A stretch of 64,000 nt of DNA from Parasedimentitalea psychrophila. Lineage in GTDB: Bacteria; Pseudomonadota; Alphaproteobacteria; Rhodobacterales; Rhodobacteraceae. Below the pieces are notes generated by a model. That model worked only from the letters and a program-made list of their open reading frames with translations. It made no database searches and had not been told where the DNA came from. A program made the position numbers and the translations under genes. Below, in pieces: positions 35,739-44,323 of this stretch. The stretch is from positions 434,001-498,000 of the forward strand of contig NZ_CP127247.1 in the NCBI RefSeq assembly GCF_030285785.1, read 5' to 3'. Positions within the stretch are counted from its first letter, which is position 1. Each line of letters begins with the position of its first letter.

Positions 35739-36494
35739 CTAAATCACGCGTTCAATGGACACGCTGCGGCAGTCCATTTCGTAGTCAAGTCCAGTCAGTG
35801 GCGGCCGATTATAGTGCCAAGTTACGCCGTGCCGTGCTGCGCCGCGTAACACGATGTCGTCCGCTAGGAAGTTGTGGATATTATAGACTGAATAGATTTG
35901 GGTAGCCGTTGTGTCCTGCCATGTCACACCAAGCGCTGTCAGACGGCGTTCCATCTCGCCCAATACCCATTGAGCTTTGCAGCGCATGCCATCCGCAGAC
36001 GTATCGCTCGCAGCGATTGCATTCCCGCCATAGCTATCTGTGCCTTCGGGCACTTCTGCACTGCCAGAAACAATAAATGATGGGCGGCCAGAGGATTCAA
36101 CTATTGGGCGTGCAAACGCGAACGAATGAAAACTTGGCTCTGTCGGCCCATTCAGTTCCGGACAAACATTGCTGCGTGCTACGGGATTGTCATCTTGGTC
36201 AAATAGACCCCATTCTTTCAATGTACCGGCATAGATTTCGTTGAAAGACTGGAAGCCCGCGTCGTCGAATGGCGCAGGGGAGCGAAGTTCACATGCACAA
36301 AAAGATTTCAGCGGCTGCCCAGCCGCCTGAATGATCTCCGAAATGCGTTTAAAACCCTCCTTCAACGGGACGGGATCGGCGAAACGAAGCCGCTCGATGG
36401 TGTGTCCGGGCATGGCGGCCACGCCTGCGGAATATTGGAAAACACCCGGTACATATACATACCCGCTCGATACTAACTCTTTTGTTGTGCTCAT
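35739..36494 (-). CDS. CnbZ/RidA-like deaminase-family protein
   Basis: The 251-residue protein starts after GGAGAG. Its pattern (YVYVPGVFQYSAGVAAMPG, FCACELRSPAPFDDAGF, ARSNVCPE, EPSFHSFAF) matches what I recall of 2-aminomuconate-deaminase CnbZ-named proteins, a RidA-like branch that hydrolyses enamines or imines. The conserved RSPAPF and CPE segments would line the pocket. Position between the FAH enzyme and the GMC oxidoreductase suggests deamination of an unsaturated amino intermediate. Assignment is by pattern memory, so it is moderate. Confidence 0.6.
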   Translation of the reverse strand: MSTTKELVSSGYVYVPGVFQYSAGVAAMPGHTIERLRFADPVPLKEGFKRISEIIQAAGQPLKSFCACELRSPAPFDDAGFQSFNEIYAGTLKEWGLFDQDDNPVARSNVCPELNGPTEPSFHSFAFARPIVESSGRPSFIVSGSAEVPEGTDSYGGNAIAASDTSADGMRCKAQWVLGEMERRLTALGVTWQDTTATQIYSVYNIHNFLADDIVLRGAARHGVTWHYNRPPLTGLDYEMDCRSVSIERVI

Positions 36495-36615
36495 TTTTTC
36501 TCTCCGAAAAATGTTTATTTCACTGTATCCGTTGCCTAGTGCGTCAAAGAATGAAGTGCGGTCCGTGACGGTTGTTTTTTTGCATTGGGCCTGCCTTTTC
36601 TCACTTTCATCGCGC

Positions 36616-38229
36616 TCAAGTGACTTTTGTCATAAGCGTCGCCGCTTTTTCCGCGATCATAATGACGGGTGAATTTGTGTTTCCGGAAGTTATGGTGGGC
36701 ATGATCGACGCATCCACAATGCGTAGGCCGGTTACCCCGTGCACGCGCAGTTCCTGGTCAACGACAGCATCTTTGCCATGTCCCATTTTTGCGGTGCCTA
36801 CGGGATGGAAAATAGTGGTTGATATGTCACCGGCTGCTTTGGTCAGCGATGCTTCGTCGTCAATTTCCCGACCGGGCAAAATCTCTGACGGCGCGTATTT
36901 CTGAATGGCTTTCGTCGACATAAGAGTGCGGGCGTGACGGATAGAGGCCACCGCTTTTTCTTGATCATGGAGCGTTGACAAATAGTTGGGCTGAATCAGT
37001 GGCGCATCCTTTGGATCCGATGACTGGATCATACAGGTGCCGCGACTGGTCGGACGCAACGTACAAACAGACACCGTGATCGCCGGAAATTTGTGTAACG
37101 GTTCGCCAAATTTTTCTAGCGACAAGGGTTGCACATGGTATTCAATATCCGGAGACTCACAGTCAGAATTTGACCGTGCAAATATCCCCAGTTGGCTGGG
37201 TGCCATTGACATCGGACCGCTTCGTGCCAGTACATATTGTGAGGCGATCTTAAATTTACCAAACAACGACGCCGACATTTCATTTAGCGTTTTGGCGTTC
37301 TTAACTTTAAACACCGTTCGGATTTGCAAATGATCTTGCAGGTTTTTACCCACGCCATCCAGTTCATGTGCAACGTCGATCCCGAGGTCCCTCAAGTGAC
37401 TTCCAGAGCCAATTCCGGACAGTTGCAATATCTGCGGCGTGCCAATTGCGCCTGCGGAAAGAACAACTTCTCGATTTACCTTAGCTGATTTATGTTGCCC
37501 ATTCTGGAGAAAATTCACGCCAACGACTGCTTTGCCCTTCAGTTCCAGTGAGCTGACTTGCGCACGGGTTAGCACAGTCAAGTTAGGGCGCTTCATTGCT
37601 GGCTTCAAAAAGCCCCGAGCCGTGCTCCAGCGTCGCCCAGATTTTTGATTAACTTGGAAATAGCCAGAACCTTCGCTAGTGCCCTCGTTAAAATCATCAA
37701 CGCGCGGAATTCCAAGTTCCTGAGCACCATCCCTAACCGAATCCAGTATGTCCCACGATAGACGTTGCTCTTCGACCCGCCATTCGCCGCCTTGGCGATG
37801 GTATGCGTTGTTTTGCTCGAAGTGGTCCTCAGATTTTAGAAAGTGGGGAAGAACATCATCCCAACCCCATCCCGCATTCCCCGCATCGCGCCATTCATCA
37901 TAATCCCGCGCCAGACCACGCATGTAGATCATTCCGTTGATCGACGAACAGCCGCCTAATACTTTACCGCGCGGGTAATTTAGGCTGCGACCATTCAGTC
38001 CACTTTCTTTCTCGGTAGAGTAGCACCAATCCATTTTTGGATTATTCATTGTGTAGAGATACCCCACAGGGATATGAATCCATGGATGCCAATCCTTGCC
38101 GCCAGCCTCAAGCAATAATACCGAATTATTTGGGTTCTCACTGAGTCTGTTTGCCAGGACACATCCTGCTGAACCTGCACCGATTACAATATAGTCCCAG
38201 TTTCCTATTTTCTCAAAATCCGAGGTCAT
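36616..38229 (-). CDS. GMC-family FAD alcohol dehydrogenase (choline-dehydrogenase-like)
   Basis: The 537-residue flavoprotein has WDYIVIGAGSAGCVLANRL near the N-terminus, the GMC signature 1 around RGKVLGGCSSINGMIYMRG, and signature 2 in GAIGTPQILQLSGIG. The C-terminal part carries the catalytic histidine in IFHPVGTAKMG and a NTNSPVIMIAEKAA end. The family oxidises primary alcohols to aldehydes. It overlaps the deacetylase gene by ATGA and is co-transcribed with it. Together with the ALDH at 26911 it would take an alcohol to an acid. Confidence 0.9.
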   Translation of the reverse strand: MTSDFEKIGNWDYIVIGAGSAGCVLANRLSENPNNSVLLLEAGGKDWHPWIHIPVGYLYTMNNPKMDWCYSTEKESGLNGRSLNYPRGKVLGGCSSINGMIYMRGLARDYDEWRDAGNAGWGWDDVLPHFLKSEDHFEQNNAYHRQGGEWRVEEQRLSWDILDSVRDGAQELGIPRVDDFNEGTSEGSGYFQVNQKSGRRWSTARGFLKPAMKRPNLTVLTRAQVSSLELKGKAVVGVNFLQNGQHKSAKVNREVVLSAGAIGTPQILQLSGIGSGSHLRDLGIDVAHELDGVGKNLQDHLQIRTVFKVKNAKTLNEMSASLFGKFKIASQYVLARSGPMSMAPSQLGIFARSNSDCESPDIEYHVQPLSLEKFGEPLHKFPAITVSVCTLRPTSRGTCMIQSSDPKDAPLIQPNYLSTLHDQEKAVASIRHARTLMSTKAIQKYAPSEILPGREIDDEASLTKAAGDISTTIFHPVGTAKMGHGKDAVVDQELRVHGVTGLRIVDASIMPTITSGNTNSPVIMIAEKAATLMTKVT

Positions 38230-39419
38230 TTCACGGTTGCCAATTCACGATCACAACAAATGAGCGATCCCTTCGCAACCAGTGCCGCGGCACGGAGAGC
38301 GTCCGTAGACGAAATTTTCTCGCCAACGGCATCGACATATATGTTTTCGGCAGTGTCTGGTTTTAACACAGAAATATTTGCAGTATCGCCAACGCGAATT
38401 CGACCTAAGCTGTCTTTGAAGATGGCGCGAGCGGGGGTTTGTGTCGTGGCTTTAATCGCGTCAACTTGCGAAACGCCCAGCGTTATAATTTTGTTGATTG
38501 TCGTCAACAGATCAAAGGCTGGACCGTCGACACTCAGACAATGTATGTCTGAGCTGATGATATCAGGCACAAAGCCCTGAGCCAACATTTGGCGACATAC
38601 TTCAAACGAAAAACCGCCCATACCGTGACCAATATCAAAGAATACGCCGCGCTTTTTGGCTTGCCACGCCGCTTGCATTACGCCTTCGCGCGTGACCACC
38701 GAATTTGGGTCTGGCCGGCAGCAATGCGTTAGAATATCACCCGGGCGGAGCGCTTTCAAAATGTGCTCGATGTCCGGTGGCGAATAGTCGACATGGCACA
38801 TAATGGGCAAACCCAATTCCTGGGCGACTTCCAATGCGACTTCAAGCGCCTTGGCTCCGTTTTCCCCAGCGGCCATTTTTCCAGCCCGAACTTTTATTCC
38901 TACAATCAAATCAGGGTGTCTTTTTGCGGCTTCAATGCAATCAATTTTACTCAAGAGCCTAACGTCTTCCGCTTCTCCAACCATGACATTTTTGCTGAAA
39001 CCAAAAATCCCGGGAAATGAAATATTCAGATAGGCAAAGATATTCTGCTGAGATGATCTCTGGATGAATTCTTCAAATCCATCAATATTGCCACCGCCCG
39101 CAGATCCTGCATCTACGAATGTTCCAACCGACGATCGAATAGCAACCTTCTCATGTGGTACACTGAGCGACGTCGCGCCGCGGTAAATATGCGTGTGAAT
39201 ATCAATCAATCCGGGCGTAACAATTGCGCCGCTAGCATCAATTACCTGCTCCCCGCTCAGTGCCGCCCCAAGTTCAACTATGCGGCCATCGCTGACGCGA
39301 ACATCCATGACATCGGCGTCCTGCCCATCAAATGCCATTACATGCCCGCCCTTGATAACAAAATCGTTGGTAGCGAAGGGCTTCAAGGCCATCGTTTGAG
39401 TAACAGATGAGGTAGGCAT
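38226..39419 (-). CDS. COG3964-type amidohydrolase/deacetylase
   Basis: The 397-residue amidohydrolase-superfamily enzyme has HTH metal ligands in GLIDIHTHIYRG, a likely carboxylated lysine in VGIKVRAG, histidines in MCHVDYSPP and LTHCCRPD, and the catalytic aspartate in SSDIHCLS. These resemble COG3964 enzymes, some of which hydrolyse N- or O-acetylated hydroxy acids. AGGA lies 7 bp before the ATG. The TetR-type palindrome lies 17-30 bp upstream. It should remove an acyl group at an early step of the island's pathway. Confidence 0.8.
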   Translation of the reverse strand: MPTSSVTQTMALKPFATNDFVIKGGHVMAFDGQDADVMDVRVSDGRIVELGAALSGEQVIDASGAIVTPGLIDIHTHIYRGATSLSVPHEKVAIRSSVGTFVDAGSAGGGNIDGFEEFIQRSSQQNIFAYLNISFPGIFGFSKNVMVGEAEDVRLLSKIDCIEAAKRHPDLIVGIKVRAGKMAAGENGAKALEVALEVAQELGLPIMCHVDYSPPDIEHILKALRPGDILTHCCRPDPNSVVTREGVMQAAWQAKKRGVFFDIGHGMGGFSFEVCRQMLAQGFVPDIISSDIHCLSVDGPAFDLLTTINKIITLGVSQVDAIKATTQTPARAIFKDSLGRIRVGDTANISVLKPDTAENIYVDAVGEKISSTDALRAAALVAKGSLICCDRELATVK

Positions 39420-39432
39420 AGCAGAATCCTAA

Positions 39433-39449
39433 TTGACAGACTAGTCAGT
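39433..39449. promoter_or_regulatory. Second TetR-type operator (GACTAGTC palindrome)
   Basis: TTGACAGACTAGTCAGT is identical to 28485-28501. It lies just upstream of the minus-strand deacetylase operon, and a weaker look-alike (AACTGACTACTC, about 39514-39526) lies nearer to the plus-strand gene at 39635. Confidence 0.65.
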
Positions 39450-39634
39450 TACATACTAACATCGATAAAGCTGGTCAACGGGTTTCTTTATCTCCTTGCG
39501 TGATCGGCGCCCGAGTAACTGACTACTCCGAACCTTGCGGGCCGGAATGGAAACTCAATCGATTGTAGTATTGTTTGATCAGCCGCAAACCCATATTTGG
39601 AAGATGGGCATCAGGAAAATATTAGGAATTCATC

Positions 39635-40732
39635 ATGTCTTTGCCCAAGCATAACTCAAGCAAGCAACTCTGGCGCAACCTAGTCGACACCCCAGCCGTT
39701 CTTGTTGATCTTAACGTAGTTGAGAGGAATATCGCACGTTGTCAAAAGCGATGTGAACAATTGGGTTTTACGGTTCGACCACATATCAAAACTCACAAGA
39801 TACCCCTGCTCGCTCAGGCACAATTGGATGCAGGTGCAATGGGCATCACATGTCAAAAACTCGGAGAGGCCGAAGTGATGGTCGAGGCAGGTATCGACGA
39901 CATCCTAATCAGTTATAACATCATCGGGGCCGCCAAGCTTGCGCGTCTAAAAGCCCTGACTGAAAAGGCGCGAATTATCGTCTGTGCGGATAGTGGTTAC
40001 GTTGTAGCCGGATTGTCACATGCCTTTGCGGACGCCAAAAAGCCATTAGAAGTTATGGTCGAATGCGACACAGGAATGAACCGTTGTGGTGTCACTACCG
40101 CCGCTGAGGCGGCAAACTTGGCGCAAGAAATTTTTCGGGCACCGGGACTGACTTTTTCCGGACTCATGACTTACCCCGCCGCCGATCAAGGAAACGAAGC
40201 CATAACATGGCTGGGTCAGGCCAAGGAGGCCTGCCAGAAAGCAGGTCTAGACGTCCCTGTGATTTCAAGCGGCGGCACGCCGGACCTATTCAAATTGACC
40301 GCCAATGACATCATTACTGAATACAGACCAGGTTCGTATATTTATAACGACAGATCACTGGTATCATCAGGTGCCGTCACTGAAGATGACTGTGCACTCA
40401 GTGTATTAACGACAGTTGTCAGTCGGCCAACAAAGGATCGCGCCGCCATCGACGCCGGATCAAAGTCCCTGACGTCCGACACCTTTGGCCATGCGGATTT
40501 TGGTACCGTTCTGGGGCATCCAAATATTCAACTGGCTAGTCTGAGTGAAGAACATGGACATTTGAAATCCAAATCGACCGCGGGTTTAGGGCAGATCAAA
40601 GTCGGAGACACGCTGCGCATATTGCCCAACCACGCCTGTGTCGTCAGTAACCTTTTCGATCACATCACATTTGTGCGGGGCGACTATTTTGTCAAACACC
40701 AAACGGTCGCAGCCCGAGGGGCAGTAAAATAA
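39635..40732 (+). CDS. D-threonine aldolase/D-serine dehydratase-family PLP enzyme
   Basis: The 365-residue fold-type III enzyme has the PLP lysine in RPHIKTHK and ECDTGMNRCG, SSGGTPDL and RPGSYIYND lining the cofactor site. Near the C-terminus PNHACVVSN provides an H-x-C pair. In D-serine dehydratases a His/Cys pair binds zinc, whereas D-threonine aldolases use His/Asp, so a dehydratase-like activity on a D-beta-hydroxy amino acid is favoured. AGGA precedes the ATG at 39635. It faces away from the deacetylase gene across the operator region and is probably in the same regulon. Confidence 0.75.
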   Translation: MSLPKHNSSKQLWRNLVDTPAVLVDLNVVERNIARCQKRCEQLGFTVRPHIKTHKIPLLAQAQLDAGAMGITCQKLGEAEVMVEAGIDDILISYNIIGAAKLARLKALTEKARIIVCADSGYVVAGLSHAFADAKKPLEVMVECDTGMNRCGVTTAAEAANLAQEIFRAPGLTFSGLMTYPAADQGNEAITWLGQAKEACQKAGLDVPVISSGGTPDLFKLTANDIITEYRPGSYIYNDRSLVSSGAVTEDDCALSVLTTVVSRPTKDRAAIDAGSKSLTSDTFGHADFGTVLGHPNIQLASLSEEHGHLKSKSTAGLGQIKVGDTLRILPNHACVVSNLFDHITFVRGDYFVKHQTVAARGAVK

Positions 40733-40769
40733 TGGGTGCCAAAATAACCAATCTAAGCGGCAAAGTTAA

Positions 40770-40905
40770 CTAGGCTGTTGTATTGGATCCCGGCGTGTAG
40801 GCGCTGGCGATTGTAAAAGACCTCGATGTACTCGAAGATCGCGGCCTTGGCTTGAGCGTGGGTTTTGCCCCCCCCGACGCACCAGTTCCTTTTTTAATGA
40901 AGCAA
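40770..40905 (-). pseudogene. IS3-family OrfB C-terminal scrap
   Basis: The minus strand encodes THAQAKAAIFEYIEVFYNRQRLHAGIQYNS, nearly the same as the end of the IS3 transposase at 19113-20012. Only this end is left. Confidence 0.7.
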
Positions 40906-40920
40906 AAAACCTTCCAGTTT

Positions 40921-41005
40921 ATGTCGCCATTCAAGCAGTTAGCTGGGCCCGCAGGAAAGTTGCATCCGGCGCTGAGGCTGTATTCTCTGTTGGTAACAGT
41001 TTGCG
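40921..41005. repeat. 85-bp repeat, left copy
   Basis: GTCGCCATTCAAGCAG...TTGCAT(C/T)CGGC(G/A)CTGAGGC...TATTCTCTG recurs in direct orientation at about 46528-46612, with an estimated four of five bases alike. The two copies bracket the nagA-to-regulator gene block. The nature is unknown; both copies border IS debris. Confidence 0.55.
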
Positions 41006-41012
41006 ACACATT

Positions 41013-42098
41013 CTAACGCGGCAATGAAAGCCATGACAACTCTCCCAACGGACTACCCTGAACAGACTGTAACGGCAGCGACATAAACTGTCGGGGTGCG
41101 GTCGTTGCCGCATTTAATGCGTCGCAAGTGCTCAATCTGACATTGCGCACCAACCGTAGGACGGAGGATTGCAGGTCAGTATGTGCGCCGGCAAGAGATC
41201 CCTGGGCATTCACCAACTTTCCTCCTTCCACATGGATAGTTTCGCCGTAAAGTTCAAAATGGTCGGGTCCAGCGATTGTCGACATTGCATCGGAAACCAG
41301 CACCATTCGATCCTTTTTGGGACGAGCCCGAAATGCCAATTCGACCATACGATCGTCAACGTGGTGCCCGTCTGCAATGATCCCGCAAAAGGCAGCGCTG
41401 TTCAAAGCAGCGGCAACGATACCGGGAGCACGAGAGGCCATTTGCGGCATTCCATTGAAAAGATGCGTGAACCCTGCCAGCCCTTCGGCCAGCGCCAGTT
41501 CTGTTTGTTCGGAGCTGGCAGTACTGTGTCCGGCCGAAACGGTCACCCCCATTTTTACCAGTTTGGCAATTTGCCCGCTCTCCATCAGCTCAGGCGCGAT
41601 GGTCAAAAGCACTGGCAATTTGTGGTTCCTGAGCCTTTCAAGAAGAGTCAGCGTTCGCGCATCGAAGCTGCGAATAAATTCGGGATTATGGGTGCCCTTC
41701 TGCGCAGGGTGAATGTGGGGACCTTCAATATGGATACCCAACACTCCATTTTTGTTGCGTTCCGCCAACACAGCATCTGCGGCACTTTCAATAATGTCAG
41801 GTCGGTCCGTTATTACTGTCGGCAGTACAAAAGCAGTTCCAACCGATCGGTGTGCTTGTGCAATGGTCCGAACGCCTTCGCGGGTCGGGTTGTTGTTCAG
41901 CATCACCCCACCGCCTCCGTTGACCTGAATGTCAAACAGGCCGGGCGCAAGGACCGCATCTTTTGCTTCAACCGCAATACCCGGTTCGAGTTGTCCCACT
42001 TCGCGTAGTTCCGTGACAATCTCTTGCTCAATTGCGACTATTAGATCTTCGCGCAAAGTGTCGCCGTCAAACACCGCCCTTGGTTTGACCCAGCGCAC
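41013..42098 (-). CDS. nagA: N-acetylglucosamine/galactosamine-6-phosphate deacetylase
   Basis: A GTG start at 42098 overlaps the stop of the previous gene (TAGTG) and has GGAGAG upstream, giving 361 residues. Motifs of the NagA/AgaA family are clear: GLFDIQVNGGGG, LGIHIEGPHIHP with the metal glutamate, SAGHSTA, THLFNGM, IIADGHHVD and the catalytic aspartate in LVSDAMST. It removes the acetyl group from a phosphorylated N-acetyl hexosamine. With AgaS and GatZ next to it the galacto-configured substrate (AgaA role) is likely. The C-terminus is slightly short and borders the 85-bp repeat. Confidence 0.85.
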   Translation of the reverse strand: MRWVKPRAVFDGDTLREDLIVAIEQEIVTELREVGQLEPGIAVEAKDAVLAPGLFDIQVNGGGGVMLNNNPTREGVRTIAQAHRSVGTAFVLPTVITDRPDIIESAADAVLAERNKNGVLGIHIEGPHIHPAQKGTHNPEFIRSFDARTLTLLERLRNHKLPVLLTIAPELMESGQIAKLVKMGVTVSAGHSTASSEQTELALAEGLAGFTHLFNGMPQMASRAPGIVAAALNSAAFCGIIADGHHVDDRMVELAFRARPKKDRMVLVSDAMSTIAGPDHFELYGETIHVEGGKLVNAQGSLAGAHTDLQSSVLRLVRNVRLSTCDALNAATTAPRQFMSLPLQSVQGSPLGELSWLSLPR

Positions 42099-43375
42099 TA
42101 CGTCTCTCCAATGAAATAGGGCGCCAGCGCAGTCTGAATTTCGGCCCAAACCAATGCACGGGCCCAGCCTCCTGCAGTAACCTCTAACGTCTCGGCACGG
42201 CGGATGACGTCAGGAGCAAAATACTGTGCGACCAGTGGCGCAGCAACCGGGGCTTTGATGGCTGCAAACAGATCGTCAACTGCTGCCAGTGCAGCCGGTT
42301 CCGGCCAATAATAGCGGATGCGATCAGCATATCCAAAATGACGCTGAAGACGTAGCTCGGTCTCAGTCCCAAGGTAATGGTTTTGCCAATAGCCAGGCTG
42401 GTCTTGCATCAGTTGTTCCATTACTTTGCTCAGCCCCTGCCCATCACGGGTGGAGTTCAGCCGCGCGGAAAGGTGATCCAGTGCATATAGCGCTTGTCGG
42501 TAAGCAAAAGTTAGCGCGGGGCCGACTTTGAGTACCGCAAAATGACGCCTCGCCAACTCAGGGAATACATTATCGTTCTGGTAATCAGTCGAATGGGCCT
42601 CAAACGCGATATGAGGCGTGCCCGACAGGGCGGCAGACAAGCGATCGGGCTGAGCCATGTCGAAATGATCCACATGTGTGGGTGCAAATTCCAAGCCCGG
42701 CTGCACGACCAGCCCAATTACCCGGTCCCAGGCAGCGGCCAGACCTTTGGCTTCGAACGCCGCCATGTGGCAAGCCAGAGAGTGTCTCGCGTGCTCGGGG
42801 TTTGTGGGTGTAATGGATTGTCCGGCTTCTTCAGCGCGGGCCCCTCCGGGCGGCGGAACTTCGGTCCCGATCACATAACTGAGTGCGTTGGGGTTAGGGG
42901 CGTATTTTTCACAAACCGCCGCCAGTTCAGCAGCGCGAGTCGCGCTGGTCTCGTCGTCAACCTGTGCAGGTTCGCCAGCGCATCCCTCTGAGCAATCAAG
43001 GTGAATTTTGGTAAATCCAGCCTCGACATAGCAACGCATCAGATCTTGCGCGTGGCTCATGGCCTCTTCTGCTTTGGTGTTGCGCCAGACCTGAGGACCA
43101 AGGTGATCCCCGCCAAATACTATCTGGTCGAGGTTAATACCGATCCCTCCCGCCAGTTTGCGCACATAGGCAATGAAATCCTTAGGTGTCATGCCAGTAT
43201 AGCCGCCAAACTGGTTGACCTGATTGCTTGTTGCCTCAATCAACATTTGAGCGTTTTGTTCATGGGCCACCAACAGAGAGGCTTTCAGCACGTCAGGCTG
43301 CGCTGAACAAACCGACGGCAAAGTAACCGCCTTACCCGACCGATTGCGCGCAATGATGTCTTTCACGATATTCAT
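42098..43375 (-). CDS. gatZ: Tagatose-bisphosphate aldolase accessory subunit (GatZ/KbaZ/AgaZ-like)
   Basis: The 425-residue protein of the GatZ-KbaZ family has TLPSVCSAQPDVLKASL, ATSNQVNQFGGYTGM, IVFGGDHLGP and KIHLDCSEGCAG. In enterobacteria it stabilises the catalytic class II aldolase GatY/KbaY; a kinase role has also been proposed for AgaZ. No GatY/KbaY gene is present in this window, so the partner is elsewhere or the protein acts differently. It is coupled to nagA by overlap and lies 3 bp from the ROK kinase gene. Confidence 0.88.
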   Translation of the reverse strand: MNIVKDIIARNRSGKAVTLPSVCSAQPDVLKASLLVAHEQNAQMLIEATSNQVNQFGGYTGMTPKDFIAYVRKLAGGIGINLDQIVFGGDHLGPQVWRNTKAEEAMSHAQDLMRCYVEAGFTKIHLDCSEGCAGEPAQVDDETSATRAAELAAVCEKYAPNPNALSYVIGTEVPPPGGARAEEAGQSITPTNPEHARHSLACHMAAFEAKGLAAAWDRVIGLVVQPGLEFAPTHVDHFDMAQPDRLSAALSGTPHIAFEAHSTDYQNDNVFPELARRHFAVLKVGPALTFAYRQALYALDHLSARLNSTRDGQGLSKVMEQLMQDQPGYWQNHYLGTETELRLQRHFGYADRIRYYWPEPAALAAVDDLFAAIKAPVAAPLVAQYFAPDVIRRAETLEVTAGGWARALVWAEIQTALAPYFIGET

Positions 43376-43378
43376 AAT

Positions 43379-44323
43379 TTAGTCTTTCCTAGTGAGGCCG
43401 TACGCCAACAAAGCTGCTCCGCGGCTTCCGCTGCTGTCGCCAAAGGCAGGTTTTACGATGGCAGGGCGGCGAACAGAGGGAAGAGCGATGCGATCCAGCG
43501 CTTTACTCAAAATGATGTCCACTTCATCGATATTGGACAACCCACCGCCCAGAACAATGCAGTCCGGATCTAAATGCAGTTGGATCGTGTGCAAAAGCTC
43601 CGCTGTCAGTTCGGACCAGATCTGTAATGTTTTGACGTTTCCAGGTTCGCTTGGGTCTGCCGCTACTTGTTCAGCTGATAGCGCGATGCCGGTAACTGTC
43701 TTAGCAATCTGCGCTATACCGGTACCTGAAATCAGCGTTTCAACGCAGCCAACCCGGCCACAGCCGCAGGGCAGTAGAGGCAACTGATGTGTTGCAACCA
43801 AATACGCAGGGAGCCCATAGTGACCGACTTCGCCCGGCAGGTCATTCCGGCCCAAAATCAACTGACCGTTCAGACAATAGCCACCGCCCAGCCCAGTGCC
43901 TAAAATCAGCCCGAACACGTGCTCATGTCCCTCTCCAGCACCGCCATTAGCCTCGGATAAGGTGAAACATTTACAGTCATTTGCCGCGACAATTTTACCA
44001 CCGGCTTTTTGCGCGAGATCTTGCGCAAGTGGGTGGCCATTTGCAGGCAAATTCGCGGTAACTGAAATGCCGGTTTGGCGATTTATCAGTCCGGGCACGC
44101 CGATGCCCACAGGCAAATCGGGCCGCCCTGATTGACTACGCAACCAAGCCACTTCTTCCGCCAATGCATCCAGTAGATCGGAGTAGTTGTCGCGGGGTGT
44201 AATACGCCGACGGAGGGTTTTTCGGGAGAGAGCGCTGTCAAACAGGACGGCTTCAATTTTGGTGCCACCCAGATCAATCCCGCCGACCCAACCGGCACAA
44301 GGGTCAGGTGTAAAGCTGGACAT
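43379..44323 (-). CDS. ROK-family amino-sugar kinase
   Basis: The protein has 314 residues from the ATG at 44323 (a further start at 44371 lies deeper in the previous gene). The ROK pattern includes GGIDLGGTKIEAVLFD (phosphate loop), GVPGLINRQTG, NDCKCFTLSEA with the catalytic aspartate, GLGGGYCLNG and the zinc motif CGCGRVGCVETLISG. It phosphorylates a free (N-acetyl)hexosamine after uptake by the non-PTS transporter, supplying substrate for the deacetylase. In GalNAc pathways of other proteobacteria this role is filled by AgaK. Confidence 0.85.
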   Translation of the reverse strand: MSSFTPDPCAGWVGGIDLGGTKIEAVLFDSALSRKTLRRRITPRDNYSDLLDALAEEVAWLRSQSGRPDLPVGIGVPGLINRQTGISVTANLPANGHPLAQDLAQKAGGKIVAANDCKCFTLSEANGGAGEGHEHVFGLILGTGLGGGYCLNGQLILGRNDLPGEVGHYGLPAYLVATHQLPLLPCGCGRVGCVETLISGTGIAQIAKTVTGIALSAEQVAADPSEPGNVKTLQIWSELTAELLHTIQLHLDPDCIVLGGGLSNIDEVDIILSKALDRIALPSVRRPAIVKPAFGDSSGSRGAALLAYGLTRKD

